DNA of 47,345 bases from a virus: positions 1-47,345 of IMG/VR virus record IMGVR_UViG_3300009788_000038. The stretch is one strand, 5' to 3'. Of the stretch, positions 20,800 to 28,788 are shown one piece after another (the stretch's first letter is position 1; every line of letters starts with the position of its first letter). The translations under genes were made by a program, and so were the position numbers. The notes beneath the pieces are model-generated. The model had not been told where the DNA came from. It ran no database searches and was given only the letters and a program-made list of their open reading frames with translations.

Positions 20800-21045
20800 T
20801 CAAGGTGTCGGCTCTGCCATCTTCTCAGGGTTCATTTCCTGAAACGCCCGAAAGTCATTGACGCTCTTGGTGACTTCTGCCTTCTGGTCAAGGTTGTCTA
20901 TAATCAGGAGATACGCGAGAAGGATAGGTAAAGCCTTTCTGTCCTTCGCTCTGAAAATAAACACCGGCTCTGTCTCTGGCACTGGGACTTTATTACTTCT
21001 TTTGACTAACCGATTGTCTTCGATTTGGTACTTGCGCTCGTGCAT
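20800..21045 (-). CDS. Conserved-type phage protein
   Basis: The 81-residue protein contains EPVFIFRAKDRKALPILLAY, a sequence I know from short hypothetical phage proteins of this type. It has no assigned role. GAAAGGATTCAA precedes the ATG. Its TGA leads into the hairpin at 20737-20775. Confidence 0.65.
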   Translation of the reverse strand: MHERKYQIEDNRLVKRSNKVPVPETEPVFIFRAKDRKALPILLAYLLIIDNLDQKAEVTKSVNDFRAFQEMNPEKMAEPTP

Positions 21046-21055
21046 TTGAATCCTT

Positions 21056-21124
21056 TCATAAGTTATTATTGCGGCCAGCGCGTCGGACGGTGGTCAACCA
21101 CAAACTTTTACAGAGACAGCTCAT
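21056..21124 (-). CDS. Possible short leader ORF
   Basis: A 22-residue ORF (MSCLCKSLWLTTVRRAGRNN...) that starts inside the hairpin loop and ends at TGA overlapping the GAAAGGA ribosome site of the next gene. AAGG lies close before the ATG. Coding is uncertain. Confidence 0.25.
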   Translation of the reverse strand: MSCLCKSLWLTTVRRAGRNNNL

Positions 21125-21138
21125 ACCTTAACGCTGGC
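21074..21138 (-). promoter_or_regulatory. Leader hairpin
   Basis: GCCAGCG (21132-21138) pairs with CGCTGGC (21074-21080) on the minus strand, with an inner GTGG-TTGA-CCAC hairpin. The first arm includes the final codons of the NinB-like gene (21128-21559). No U-tract follows. Confidence 0.45.
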
Positions 21139-21559
21139 GTAAATCAGGGTCCGGTGGGCCAATATTCCAACCCTTGACCATTGATTTTGATAGTATTTCT
21201 TCGATGTAGGCTGACATATTCTTTTTGCCTACACCTTTTGTTGTGAGCCGCCCTATTCCAATCCTGCCACCAGAGCCATCGTCAATAAAGAATATCTCCT
21301 TTTTGAGCAGGGCAAGGCCGTTGCACTCGCGCTTCAATTCCGTATCCCACCAACCCTTTGTCTCGCCATTCTCATCGTTCTTTACAAGGTCTCGCAAGCA
21401 CACACCGTGATACCAGCGTCTCTGCCGGTCGGTGATATGCTCCAATGGCGTTAAGGTCTTTATTGCACCACCTGGCTGTAGCTCAGCCAGTATATCCTTC
21501 AAGGGCTTGGCGAAGGTGGGCCCACCGTTAATTATTGATATTACTTCGTGAGTGCTCAT
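21128..21559 (-). CDS. NinB-like recombination protein
   Basis: The 143-residue protein has TDRQRRWYHGVCLRDLVKND early and a late LTTKGVGKKNMSAYIEEILSK. The pattern of a Q/R-rich-W start and a C-terminal helix with M-x-x-Y-IE fits the NinB (Orf) family that helps RecA-type strand exchange on SSB-coated DNA. The resemblance is moderate; an unknown phage protein is the alternative. It sits two genes after ERF in the same operon, which suits the assignment. Confidence 0.55.
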   Translation of the reverse strand: MSTHEVISIINGGPTFAKPLKDILAELQPGGAIKTLTPLEHITDRQRRWYHGVCLRDLVKNDENGETKGWWDTELKRECNGLALLKKEIFFIDDGSGGRIGIGRLTTKGVGKKNMSAYIEEILSKSMVKGWNIGPPDPDLRQR

Positions 21560-22275
21560 TAGTAATTAATAGAAACGTGAGGGATTGCGTTCTCTTTGAG
21601 CGCTGAGATAAAGCGGTTGGCATCGTCGGGGTCAAAAGCCAAGTCGTCCAATACAGAGCGTATCTCATCTTCGATTTTCTGTCGGTACTTTTTGTTCTCG
21701 ACACGCCGTTTCTCTTTGGCTTCCTCTTTATCTTTGCGAACTCTCTCGATAGTCTCTTTGACAGCGGCCGCGTTTTTGGCATCCAGTTCTGCTTTGGCCT
21801 TGGCTCGTTCGGCGGCTTCCTCGGCAATCTTCTTTTCTCTTTCTTTGCGCTCTTCCAAAGCCGCGTCTCTGGCAACCTTATCCTCAGCTTCTTTGACGGC
21901 TGCTTCTGTGGCCTCAAGTTCAGCTAACCTCTTTTCCTCGGCTTCCTCGAATAGCTTTTTCTCAGCGTCAATGACCGCCTGCTTCTCAGCCTCGATAGCA
22001 TCGAGAGGTTCTTTGTGGACGGCTATCATCCCCTCGACCTCGGCAGTTAGCTCGTTCTTCTTTCCGTCCAACCTTCGGCCAAACGCTAATGCTTCGGCTT
22101 TTGCGTCCTTGTGAACATTGCTGATTAAGGTCTTGACTTTACGCAGCTTAGAGATATGGCTTCGGGCATCCTTTTCGCCTTGCGGGTCTGCGTAGTCAAA
22201 GACTAGCTTTTCGTTTTCGGCTGTGGCTTCTGCTAATGTAGCCGTGACCGCATCAAATACTGCTAACTCATTCAT
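21559..22275 (-). CDS. Long coiled-coil phage protein
   Basis: The 238-residue protein starts MNELAVFDAVTATLAEATAE and has a DVK-like stretch SKLRKVKTLISNVHKDAKAE followed by about 100 residues of Glu/Lys/Ala-rich coiled coil (residues 95-205) and a C-terminal globular segment (PDDANRFISALKENAIPHVS). Proteins of this shape are regularly found beside ERF and exonuclease genes in phages. It may be a recombination accessory. Its start abuts the next gene by one base. Confidence 0.65.
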   Translation of the reverse strand: MNELAVFDAVTATLAEATAENEKLVFDYADPQGEKDARSHISKLRKVKTLISNVHKDAKAEALAFGRRLDGKKNELTAEVEGMIAVHKEPLDAIEAEKQAVIDAEKKLFEEAEEKRLAELEATEAAVKEAEDKVARDAALEERKEREKKIAEEAAERAKAKAELDAKNAAAVKETIERVRKDKEEAKEKRRVENKKYRQKIEDEIRSVLDDLAFDPDDANRFISALKENAIPHVSINY

Positions 22276-22289
22276 ACTATTGCTCCTTT

Positions 22290-22478
22290 CTATGGTTCGG
22301 TCATCAATATTGCTTCTAACCGCAACTCAGCGACACACTCTTGGTATTCTTTGTAAAACCCTTCACAATCTTCATAGCACCCAGAATCACTCATATAAAA
22401 ACTTCCCTTGCAACCTTCGCAAACACCTTCTTTTGTCATTTGAAAGGCTTCATCGTTTTCGTATTTATATTTAGCCAT
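22290..22478 (-). CDS. Small Cys-rich protein
   Basis: The 62-residue product starts MAKYKYENDEAFQMTKEGVC and has CEGCKGSFYMSDSGC plus CEGFY and later Cys, enough to bind one zinc. AAAGGAGTAACACA precedes the ATG at 22478, which is preferred to 22508. Role unknown. Confidence 0.6.
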   Translation of the reverse strand: MAKYKYENDEAFQMTKEGVCEGCKGSFYMSDSGCYEDCEGFYKEYQECVAELRLEAILMTEP

Positions 22479-22492
22479 TGTGTTACTCCTTT

Positions 22493-23323
22493 CTATTGGT
22501 CTTTCCATTCTAACGATTCCGATTTTTCAATCATCACTTCCTCTGGCAAGACGACATCGAGAATCTTCCTTATTGCGTCTTTGTCTTTGGGGAGAGGCAA
22601 CCTCTTTTTGTGCTTAATGATTGCGGCTTCAAACTTCTCTCTACTCCAAACGAAACCCTCAAGCAAATCTGGCTTATGTTCGCACTCGAAGTCGAAATAT
22701 GCCTGGTCAACGATTTTGTTCTGTTCGTCCTTTTTCGTAGGCTTGCCCGCTTGTGGAGCTGCCCCTGCGCCATCATCGTCTTGGTCGGCGGTTGCAAGTC
22801 CTGTCAGAGCCAAGAGCGTGTATCTCTGCAAGTAGGTCACTGTGCTGCCAATAGCCTGTATGACGTTCTTGCTACCCGTTGCATCAGGCGGAGCGGACAA
22901 ACAGCATTCCTCACTATGTCCCATTGCGTGAGTAATCTTGCACGTCACCTTGACAGAGCCGTTGTCCTGAGAAGTCACCCAAGCGGCCGTAAGGCAGTGT
23001 TTGCTGAGTTCTGTGTTAATCTTGGTGGTTACGTTGTGGAGACTGGCGTGCTTGTAGTTTGTGGTTCCTTTTGTTGTACTATAACCCACGGTCTTATCTT
23101 TGAGTATCTTAGGCGGGTTTGCCTTAAATTCCGACATTGCCACAACGTAAGCCTTTTTTGCTTCGTTGGCCTCCCACTGCATCTGCACTTTCAAAAGTGC
23201 CTCTAATTTATCTACGTCAATCTTTCCGTCAGCTTGTTGCACTAAAGCCGCCGCTGTCATAAGCGGGGACTCAGCAGGTGCCGTAAGTGCCGATTCGGTT
23301 TTTTGTTTCTCGTTCTTAGCCAT
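22493..23323 (-). CDS. erf: ERF-family single-strand annealing protein
   Basis: The 276-residue protein has the ERF signature: KDKTVGYSTTKGTTNYKHAS near residue 80 and AIGSTVTYLQRYTLLALTGL near 160, followed by DQDDDGAG. ERF proteins anneal complementary single strands for recombination and genome circularisation. The C-terminal part after residue 190 is variable and includes a DFECEHKPDL segment. With the exonuclease at 23977-24582 it forms a two-component recombination system. Confidence 0.9.
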   Translation of the reverse strand: MAKNEKQKTESALTAPAESPLMTAAALVQQADGKIDVDKLEALLKVQMQWEANEAKKAYVVAMSEFKANPPKILKDKTVGYSTTKGTTNYKHASLHNVTTKINTELSKHCLTAAWVTSQDNGSVKVTCKITHAMGHSEECCLSAPPDATGSKNVIQAIGSTVTYLQRYTLLALTGLATADQDDDGAGAAPQAGKPTKKDEQNKIVDQAYFDFECEHKPDLLEGFVWSREKFEAAIIKHKKRLPLPKDKDAIRKILDVVLPEEVMIEKSESLEWKDQ

Positions 23324-23967
23324 TATTTAGCTCCTTTCTTTTTAGTTTCGTTTTTAGCGCTTGGTAAAAATTTGAGTCCTTTATCAGCAAATTTCAGTAC
23401 ACTTTTGGCATCAGTTGTAAACTCACTGAGCTTTCTGATTATGTTTTGGATGGCCATTACGAGCTCAGTAAAGAACTGCTCTCTTTCCGCGCTCCACGGC
23501 ACTTCTATGGCTCCTTCCCAACCTGGACTCGGAGCCCATCGGAAGCCCGCGCTTTCGGGGATGCTATGTTCTGTTTCGACGTATTTTTCTACGGTATCAC
23601 AATCAGGACAAGTCCACGTTCGCTTAATAAGAACCTCACACCCTAATTCAAGCTCAAGTCCGTTGTCATTAAAACCTTTGTCGCATTCAAAAACTATTTC
23701 TCCGTTTTCTTCAATGCTACATTGCCCCTGGAATACAATAACGATGACCTTTTCGTCTTTAACTGACGCATCCAAATACATAGCCGATGCTTCTTCGTAT
23801 GCTTTGTTTACTTCTTTGAGCGAGTCCCCATAAACATATTCGCCACAAATATTACGCGCGCCGGGCGGCACTTGTATTTTGAATTTGCCATCTTTGGATG
23901 AAAACTTGACGATTTTCATCACATTCATTTTCCCAAAAATAGCTTCTGTGTTACTTACTACCGCCAT
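23323..23967 (-). CDS. Unknown protein between recombinase and exonuclease
   Basis: The 214-residue protein has a beta-rich N-terminus, KVIVIVFQGQCSIEENGEIV with a Cys, and a zinc-ribbon-like TCPDCDTVEKYVETEH (single CxxC). A conserved SIPESAGFRWAPSPGWEGA segment follows. No family is known to me. It shares one base with ERF and probably works with it. Confidence 0.6.
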   Translation of the reverse strand: MAVVSNTEAIFGKMNVMKIVKFSSKDGKFKIQVPPGARNICGEYVYGDSLKEVNKAYEEASAMYLDASVKDEKVIVIVFQGQCSIEENGEIVFECDKGFNDNGLELELGCEVLIKRTWTCPDCDTVEKYVETEHSIPESAGFRWAPSPGWEGAIEVPWSAEREQFFTELVMAIQNIIRKLSEFTTDAKSVLKFADKGLKFLPSAKNETKKKGAK

Positions 23968-23976
23968 TATGCCACC

Positions 23977-24582
23977 TCAAAACTTACCATCGTCTATTTT
24001 GGCTATCATTGCTTTTAGCTCGTTTACGAATACGCCGACCTCGCCGGCCAGCTTCATAAAGTAGCCTTGGTCCCGCTCCACACGGACACAGAACATCGGC
24101 TGCGATAATACTCTGGGGTCAAAGCTCACGAAATCACACCACCGTCGCTCTGTAATCCAGAGTAAGCCCTGTACCTGCGGGATATGCGCAGTTGGCATCT
24201 TGCCGCTTATGATTGTCTCGATATGGGTGGAGGACAGGGGGCATTTAATCTCCAACAGGCCAGGTTCGCCGATAAGGCCATCGGGAGATCCGCCAACATC
24301 TTCATCCCGCATCACGAAGCCGACTTGCTCTACTTTGCAATTGTTCCTAATCTCATAGTACCTTCGGGCTTCGGCCTCAGTCTCGCTGCCCTTGTCCATA
24401 ATCTTGTTCGTATAGGAAGTTCCGTCACGGAGTCCCGTAAGTCTCTCGGCGGCAAGTTTGCGCATGTAAAGCCCTCGGCCAGTCTTTTTGTTCAAGACTC
24501 TATAAAAGTGGCTGGCTGAGACAACGCCGAGTTTGGCGTCAAACCATTCTTCACTTAGTTGTACGCAGTCGATTATCTTCAA
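23977..24582 (-). CDS. YqaJ-type viral exonuclease/recombinase
   Basis: The 201-residue protein (TTG start, preceded by GAGG at eight bases) has the PD-(D/E)XK core: MRDEDVGGSPDGLIG with catalytic Asp about residue 102, and GLLEIKCPLSSTH with ExK about residue 112. An early helix EEWFDAKLGVVSASHF and GSETEAEARRYYE are typical of lambda-exonuclease-like proteins. It would resect double-strand ends to supply single strands for the ERF protein. Confidence 0.85.
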   Translation of the reverse strand: MKIIDCVQLSEEWFDAKLGVVSASHFYRVLNKKTGRGLYMRKLAAERLTGLRDGTSYTNKIMDKGSETEAEARRYYEIRNNCKVEQVGFVMRDEDVGGSPDGLIGEPGLLEIKCPLSSTHIETIISGKMPTAHIPQVQGLLWITERRWCDFVSFDPRVLSQPMFCVRVERDQGYFMKLAGEVGVFVNELKAMIAKIDDGKF

Positions 24583-24734
24583 GAGTTTAACCTCACAGCT
24601 TCATCGTGCTTCTCGATGGTTTGGATTTCTCCGCCACATTTAGGGCAGATATTTTCGCCACAGTTAGAACACTGATAAGGTTCATCTTCAACGTAAGTCT
24701 GATCACAACTCAAACAGATAAATTTTTGTTCCAT
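24579..24734 (-). CDS. Zinc-ribbon microprotein with six cysteines
   Basis: A 51-residue ORF with CLSCDQTY, CSNCGENI and CPKCGGEI, three CxxC pairs, so two ribbons or a single extended one. It overlaps the exonuclease start (TTGA) and follows GGAGAATATT. Unknown role. Confidence 0.55.
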   Translation of the reverse strand: MEQKFICLSCDQTYVEDEPYQCSNCGENICPKCGGEIQTIEKHDEAVRLNS

Positions 24735-25093
24735 AATATTCTCCAAACACAATATCCCTCACGCTTCTCGCTTGTACGCTTTATCTTGCCCTTGACTCGC
24801 AAGCCAGAGAGACGCCGTTGGATAACGTGATATTTATTTGCGTGTCGCCACATTGCCAGTTCCCTTGCGGTAAAATCTTTTGCTCTCGGATGAATCTGTA
24901 AGTAATCTTCAATCCAACCAAAGACCTGAGCTTCCTGTTCGCTCATCTTGCCGCTATCAATCATCTTCTGGCCGGCGTCAAACGAAGTCTGCGGGTCTTG
25001 TGTATGCGCTATGGGCTGATGGCAGAGCTTGTCAACTTCGGCCTGCGCTTTCATTCCGGCTACTGCAAAGTCGAATAGAGTCAGTGTATCCAT
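24710..25093 (-). CDS. Winged-helix-like DNA-binding protein
   Basis: The 127-residue protein begins MDTLTLFDFAVAG and has HTQDPQTSFDAGQKMIDSGK, a sequence frequent in phage proteins before a winged helix, then VFGWIEDYLQIHPRAKDFTA and HVIQRRLSGLRVKGKIKRTS. The last part has the helix-wing pattern of DNA-binding phage regulators. The start at 25093 overlaps the previous stop as TAATG. It could regulate the recombination operon. Confidence 0.6.
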   Translation of the reverse strand: MDTLTLFDFAVAGMKAQAEVDKLCHQPIAHTQDPQTSFDAGQKMIDSGKMSEQEAQVFGWIEDYLQIHPRAKDFTARELAMWRHANKYHVIQRRLSGLRVKGKIKRTSEKREGYCVWRILWNKNLSV

Positions 25094-25341
25094 TATGGTT
25101 TCTCCCAAGCCGTAATAATGCTCTTTCGCTTTTTGTCATAAACGACAATTAAATCATATCCCTTGACATCATTCACAACGAAACGGCTGACTCTGTTACT
25201 TTGCTTGCCGATAGGGATAGCAGGGCCGAACTGTATCCTTCTGACAATTTGCGCCTTCAAGTCCTTGTGGTACTTGAGGTCAAATCGCTGTCGAAAGCGC
25301 AATCTCGTATGCCTGAATTGTCTTTTGGTTTTAGTTGTCAT
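25093..25341 (-). CDS. Unknown basic phage protein
   Basis: The 82-residue protein is Arg/Lys-rich (TKTKRQFRHTRLRFRQRFDL) and has a later sheet (KGYDLIVVYDKKRKSIITAW) that resembles small phage proteins of the RelE/BrnT size, though no toxin motif can be named. The start overlaps the previous gene as ATGA. Confidence 0.6.
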   Translation of the reverse strand: MTTKTKRQFRHTRLRFRQRFDLKYHKDLKAQIVRRIQFGPAIPIGKQSNRVSRFVVNDVKGYDLIVVYDKKRKSIITAWEKP

Positions 25342-25613
25342 TGCTCAATGCTTCTGATAGCACACCAGTCACAATACGCTTTATCAGTTTCCGCCCCCCA
25401 AATTCCATCAATCTTGCCGTCATACAGACCTTGAGCCTTGAGCCGTTCCTGAGCTTCTGCTGGACACTGGACGTAGTTTGGGTCAACCGTAGGCACTAAC
25501 TTCACGATAGGCTCGTATGGCGGGTACAGATAGCCTACATAAGCTATTACGGCTATGCCTGTACCTAATATCAGGAACACAACTAATAATGTTTTGAATA
25601 TTGATTTAATCAT
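25338..25613 (-). CDS. Membrane-anchored peptidoglycan-binding-like protein
   Basis: The 91-residue protein has one N-terminal membrane helix (LLVVFLILGTGIAVIAYVGY, residues about 9-28) and a C-terminal segment AQERLKAQGLYDGKIDGIWG followed by AETDKAY, which matches the peptidoglycan-binding domain pattern. It is the most cell-wall-related gene here and could take part in lysis, but no cell-wall-cutting domain is present. Confidence 0.65.
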   Translation of the reverse strand: MIKSIFKTLLVVFLILGTGIAVIAYVGYLYPPYEPIVKLVPTVDPNYVQCPAEAQERLKAQGLYDGKIDGIWGAETDKAYCDWCAIRSIEQ

Positions 25614-25830
25614 TGGATTTGTCCTCGATTAGCTCAAGTTCACAACAGGGTATTCTTGACACTCTTTTGTTGCCATCAAATTGAACCACTGCGCATTGAG
25701 GCCATATTTCGGTTGGTGGGGTTGGATGTTTAACTAAACGAATATATACGCCATATTTTGTTCTCATAAGGCTACTCTTGCGGTTCAAGAAATGACGGTA
25801 ACTCCATTTTATTTTGTCGCCTGCTTTCAT
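25606..25830 (-). CDS. Small SH3-like unknown protein
   Basis: The 74-residue protein (MKAGDKIKWSYRHFLNRKSS...) looks beta-rich, as in SH3-like barrels (AVVQFDGNKRVSRIPCCELE). It overlaps the peptidoglycan-binding gene by 8 bases. Its ribosome site is GGAGAATGAAG, right after the 25846-25900 hairpin. Confidence 0.55.
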   Translation of the reverse strand: MKAGDKIKWSYRHFLNRKSSLMRTKYGVYIRLVKHPTPPTEIWPQCAVVQFDGNKRVSRIPCCELELIEDKSND

Positions 25831-25845
25831 TCTTCATTCTCCTTT

Positions 25846-25900
25846 AACAACGGCAAGGCCGTCCGGTGGCCTAAAGCCCGTCCGTGAGTGTGCCGCTGTT
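25846..25900 (-). promoter_or_regulatory. Leader hairpin
   Basis: AACAGCGGCA (25891-25900) pairs with TGCCGTTGTT (25846-25855), ten pairs with one G-U that would mismatch on the plus strand. The 35-base loop contains two copies of CGGACGG. The stem joins directly to AAAGGAGAATG of the next gene. Confidence 0.55.
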
Positions 25901-25907
25901 ACCCATA

Positions 25908-26099
25908 TTAATCTATATCAAACGCTGCATCTTCCAAAATTACTTTAGCTTTTTGATATAGAGCTTCTTCTTCGTTAATCGCTTCTTGCTCTATCTCGTG
26001 CTGTATATCAGCAAATTCACTATCAGTTAAAGCCGATGAACTCACTACTTGCTCACACGCTATTTGACGTGCCTTTTCCAAAAATGTAAGCCTATCCAT
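25908..26099 (-). CDS. Small acidic unknown protein
   Basis: The 63-residue product is acidic and helical (FADIQHEIEQEAINEEEALY). No family is known. Confidence 0.55.
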   Translation of the reverse strand: MDRLTFLEKARQIACEQVVSSSALTDSEFADIQHEIEQEAINEEEALYQKAKVILEDAAFDID

Positions 26100-26101
26100 T
26101 G

Positions 26102-26416
26102 CTATTTCTCCTGATGTTCAATATAAGGGCTTGACCACGTACTCAGGGCACGCCCAACTCTGTGTACTGTGTGGCATCCGAATATGCCCACAGCCAGTAT
26201 TAAAGCAGCGATACCGGCAATTACAAAACATACGATAGCTCCGGTTCGGCACTTCTTGACTCTGGCCTGTTCGACTTGTTCCGGCTCGATGATTCCAACT
26301 TCGGATACATCGTGCCAAAATCGAGCTGCAATCAATAAATCATTCAACCTTGCAACTTCGGCCTTTGCCTTCCTGAGTGCCTTTTTTTGGACTTCTTTGA
26401 TTTTTAACTCATTCAT
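26102..26416 (-). CDS. Membrane protein with helical N-terminus
   Basis: The 104-residue protein has a charged N-terminal helix (KKALRKAKAEVARLNDLLIA), then a membrane segment (GAIVCFVIAGIAALILAVGI, residues about 59-78). No domain is known. Its stop is 2 bases from the next gene. Confidence 0.6.
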   Translation of the reverse strand: MNELKIKEVQKKALRKAKAEVARLNDLLIAARFWHDVSEVGIIEPEQVEQARVKKCRTGAIVCFVIAGIAALILAVGIFGCHTVHRVGRALSTWSSPYIEHQEK

Positions 26417-26441
26417 AACAATTCCTCTCTATTTTTTCTCG

Positions 26442-26840
26442 CTAATCTCCTTGTTCCATAAGTTTTTTGATGTCGAGAAAGCAACCATTAAAGTATAGTG
26501 CTATAACTTGTTGCTGTTCAGGGTAAGATAGCGTATCCATCTGGTCTGCGTAATAACCTTTTAATAATAGAAATCTTGCTCTCATCACTTTAGTTTCGGC
26601 CTCATCGATTATTCTAAAATCAGGCGGATTGGTTCTCCTTATCTCGTATCTTCCGTCGCCTCTTTTGGTAATTTTTATTGGTATTGGAATGTCAAACGGC
26701 AGCCGTTCCTCGCTAATTATGTGTTCTACGATGGGGCTGTATGCAATATCCAACATCACCATTTCAGCAGTTTCTTCTACGTTGTTGCCGTCTATGATTT
26801 CATCAGGTATAAATTTTTTGAGTTCATCTATCAGACTCAT
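26442..26840 (-). CDS. Unknown protein
   Basis: The 132-residue product has an acidic N-terminal half (LKKFIPDEIIDGNNVEETAE), a beta-like PFDIPIPIKITKRGDGRYEI and a helical C-terminus. No family is known. It is preceded by a GGAGATTGAGTA-type ribosome site. Confidence 0.55.
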   Translation of the reverse strand: MSLIDELKKFIPDEIIDGNNVEETAEMVMLDIAYSPIVEHIISEERLPFDIPIPIKITKRGDGRYEIRRTNPPDFRIIDEAETKVMRARFLLLKGYYADQMDTLSYPEQQQVIALYFNGCFLDIKKLMEQGD

Positions 26841-26843
26841 TAC

Positions 26844-27284
26844 TCAATCTCCTTGTTTTCTCTTTAGGCTCATTAACATTTGGCCGAAATCACACCAGAA
26901 CTTATAGGCTTCGGCCTCTGTATGCCAATTGCCAGCTATATGAACTGGTGCGTGTGCAAATTCTCTTGTATCAATCTTGTATTCGTGTACGTCAAGTTTG
27001 AAATGCGTCAACTCCTCGCCCCAGCCCTCCATCATCTTGAAGATGTTGCCGAAGATAATCTCCGGTAGAGCATTTCGTCCGTACTCTGCATCTATTGCAA
27101 AAGAAGCGCTGCCGACAGAAGAAAGATTGTTTGTCCAATCATTCATCGCTACTCTTAGTTCGCCTCGTTTATCTACCCCAAAATCCCCGTGTCCAAGTTT
27201 CGGCTTCTCGGCAAGTTCGGCTTGCAATTCAACAATTCGTATTTCGTGCAATCTTATTTTCTCTTCGATTTCATACTTTTTCAT
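26844..27284 (-). CDS. Unknown protein with coiled-coil start
   Basis: The 146-residue protein begins MKKYEIEEKIRLHEIRIVEL, a coiled coil, then a mixed region with GHGDFGVDKRGELRVAMND and IAGNWHTEAEAYKFWCDFG. No family is recognised. Confidence 0.6.
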   Translation of the reverse strand: MKKYEIEEKIRLHEIRIVELQAELAEKPKLGHGDFGVDKRGELRVAMNDWTNNLSSVGSASFAIDAEYGRNALPEIIFGNIFKMMEGWGEELTHFKLDVHEYKIDTREFAHAPVHIAGNWHTEAEAYKFWCDFGQMLMSLKRKQGD

Positions 27285-27289
27285 ATCTT

Positions 27290-27739
27290 TTATCCTTTCT
27301 TGTACTTTTTGAGGGCAGCTTCAAATCTCTTTTTATTATCGTAAGCCCATTTACAATAACCAATATGAGAACATTTCTCCTGAGTTGTAGTTTCAGCAAA
27401 CCAAGTGCCATCATCGTTAATACAGAAATCTCCGCCACAATCAGGTATAAAATTAAATCTTTCGCACGCTAAAACCAACTCATTTATCGCTGCTTTGGAA
27501 GTGTCGAGGCGGCCGCAGGCTTCAAGAATAGTTTCTTCCATTGTTGTGCGTGGTTTTGATGGACAATGAGTAGCAATTAGTCTTGCTCGTCTTGTAAACT
27601 CACTCGCCGGTGGTTGCTCTTTGGTGAGGAGTTCAATCACTTGGTCGGCTTTAAGATAATAAAATACATCGCGCTGTGACTTGCCTGATGCGGTTTTTAT
27701 ATCTTCCAACAACTCAATCGCTTCTGTATCTTTGGTCAT
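27290..27739 (-). CDS. Unknown protein
   Basis: The 149-residue protein has several helices (YYLKADQVIELLTKEQPPAS) and a Cys/His-containing C-terminus (DCGGDFCINDDGTWF, EKCSHIGYCKWAY) that could hold a metal. No family is recognised. It overlaps the previous gene as ATGA. Confidence 0.6.
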   Translation of the reverse strand: MTKDTEAIELLEDIKTASGKSQRDVFYYLKADQVIELLTKEQPPASEFTRRARLIATHCPSKPRTTMEETILEACGRLDTSKAAINELVLACERFNFIPDCGGDFCINDDGTWFAETTTQEKCSHIGYCKWAYDNKKRFEAALKKYKKG

Positions 27740-27921
27740 TTTTTCTTCCTTGCCTCTTTCAATACCTCTGTGACGACAGATTTAATATCTACGCCAGTAG
27801 CAAATTGAAGTGGATTATCTTTTAGGGCGACGGCTATGGGATTATTGAAACCTGTTTGTCCGCCACCGAATGAACGGAATTTCCGACCAATAACTTGTGT
27901 TATTCTATCAACTTTTTTCAT
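27736..27921 (-). CDS. Small conserved-type phage protein
   Basis: The 61-residue protein ends FATGVDIKSVVTEVLKEARKK, an ending I recognise from short phage proteins. GAGGTAAAGACA precedes the ATG. No role is known. Confidence 0.55.
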   Translation of the reverse strand: MKKVDRITQVIGRKFRSFGGGQTGFNNPIAVALKDNPLQFATGVDIKSVVTEVLKEARKKK

Positions 27922-27976
27922 TGTCTTTACCTCACTGAGCCTCAGCCAAGTGAACCCTTTCGCAAGACCGGAAGCT

Positions 27977-28207
27977 CTAATTCAAATGTGCATATTCACC
28001 GAGGAATTTACCCTCAACCCAAATCTGCTTTGGATTTTGAACAAACGGACTATCAAAAATATCGCAAGTTTGAGAGTCTGTGAACACAGCAAACATTTTC
28101 TTCTTATTCATTCCGTTTGTGTACTCCCAAGCGCTACCTGCGTCACCATCTGCTTGCATTTCTTCAATTAAGTGTTGTACGGTTTCAATCTTATTAACTG
28201 TCATCAT
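27977..28207 (-). CDS. Unknown small protein
   Basis: The 76-residue product (or 75 from 28204) is mixed with FTDSQTCDIFDSPFVQN in its middle. AAAGGAAAGA precedes the ATGATG start. No family is known. Confidence 0.55.
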   Translation of the reverse strand: MMTVNKIETVQHLIEEMQADGDAGSAWEYTNGMNKKKMFAVFTDSQTCDIFDSPFVQNPKQIWVEGKFLGEYAHLN

Positions 28208-28437
28208 TCTTTCCTTTCAAAATATGAGCTTGCCGTTTTTGTGAAAAACAGTGAATACATCAGCGGTTCTGTAGAAAGGAGGAGACGGGAGGCTCTTGGC
28301 GTGCTTAAAAAGACGGGACGGGCGGGTTCTTTAATATTACTCACAATGTTCGGGTCTTGCTTACGCGGGGCGACATCTACCGCAGCCCGCCGTCCCTTAT
28401 GAAAAAACCTCAATGTTTTCAAATTTGTCACTTTCAT
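28204..28437 (-). CDS. Possible leader ORF through a terminator-like hairpin
   Basis: A 77-residue ORF (MKVTNLKTLRFFHKGRRAAV...) follows GAGGA and ends in a TGA overlapping the next ATG. It passes through both arms of the hairpin at 28315-28396. It could be a translated leader controlling the next gene, or just a chance frame. Confidence 0.3.
   Translation of the reverse strand: MKVTNLKTLRFFHKGRRAAVDVAPRKQDPNIVSNIKEPARPVFLSTPRASRLLLSTEPLMYSLFFTKTASSYFERKE
28311..28396 (-). terminator. Terminator-like long-loop hairpin
   Basis: GGGACGGCGGG (28386-28396) pairs with CCCGCCCGTCCC (28315-28326), 11 bp with one bulge, followed by GTCTTTTTAAG. The loop is about 60 bases. It shares the stem motif GGGACGG with the hairpin at 45131-45166. 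Confidence 0.55.
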
Positions 28438-28457
28438 CAAAATACTATTCCTCAGCC

Positions 28458-28670
28458 TTAGACAGCATATAGCCCATCTTGATTTTTGTGGGCTGCCATT
28501 TCTAATGAACACCCCGATATTCGTGTGCGTTCGGTTGTGTAAACAGTGCCCCATAACTGACATTTATCTTCTTGGCACTCTACAAATACTGTTTCCGCAG
28601 TCATAACATCTGGACATTCATCATTGAAACTTGTAACGACTGGCTTACTCATTATTGGGCATATTTGCAT
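28458..28670 (-). CDS. Small Cys-rich protein
   Basis: The 70-residue protein has seven regularly spread Cys/His-type residues (ECPDVMTAETVFVECQEDKC and later SGCSLEM). GAAAGGATAGTAAA precedes the ATG at 28670. It may be a small metal-binding protein of unknown role. Confidence 0.55.
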   Translation of the reverse strand: MQICPIMSKPVVTSFNDECPDVMTAETVFVECQEDKCQLWGTVYTTERTRISGCSLEMAAHKNQDGLYAV

Positions 28671-28674
28671 TTTA

Positions 28675-28788
28675 CTATCCTTTCAAAATAAAATAACCGA
28701 GGACGGGGCTGCGAAACCAGAACTTCAGGGATGAAGGACGAACCGCCCTCGGCTTGAAAACTAAACTGCGTGAATCATTGTTTCGCAT
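28675..28788 (-). CDS. Possible leader ORF through a hairpin
   Basis: A 37-residue ORF (MRNNDSRSLVFKPRAVRPSS...) preceded by AGGACGG. It runs through both arms of the hairpin at 28697-28752 and ends at TAG four bases from the next ATG. Same design as 17374-17478. Confidence 0.3.
   Translation of the reverse strand: MRNNDSRSLVFKPRAVRPSSLKFWFRSPVLGYFILKG
28697..28752 (-). promoter_or_regulatory. Hairpin with U-rich tail abutting ribosome site
   Basis: CCGAGGGCGG (28743-28752) pairs with CCGTCCTCGG (28697-28706), ten pairs with one G-U, with an inner CTTCA/TGAAG hairpin. TTATTTTATTTT follows, joining to GAAAGGA of the next gene. Confidence 0.6.

Noticed and set aside
21596-22114. Long plus-strand ORF of 172 codons
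   Set aside because: It is the mirror of the Glu/Lys/Ala coiled-coil gene 21559-22275, giving a Ser/Ala-rich antisense frame, a common artefact.
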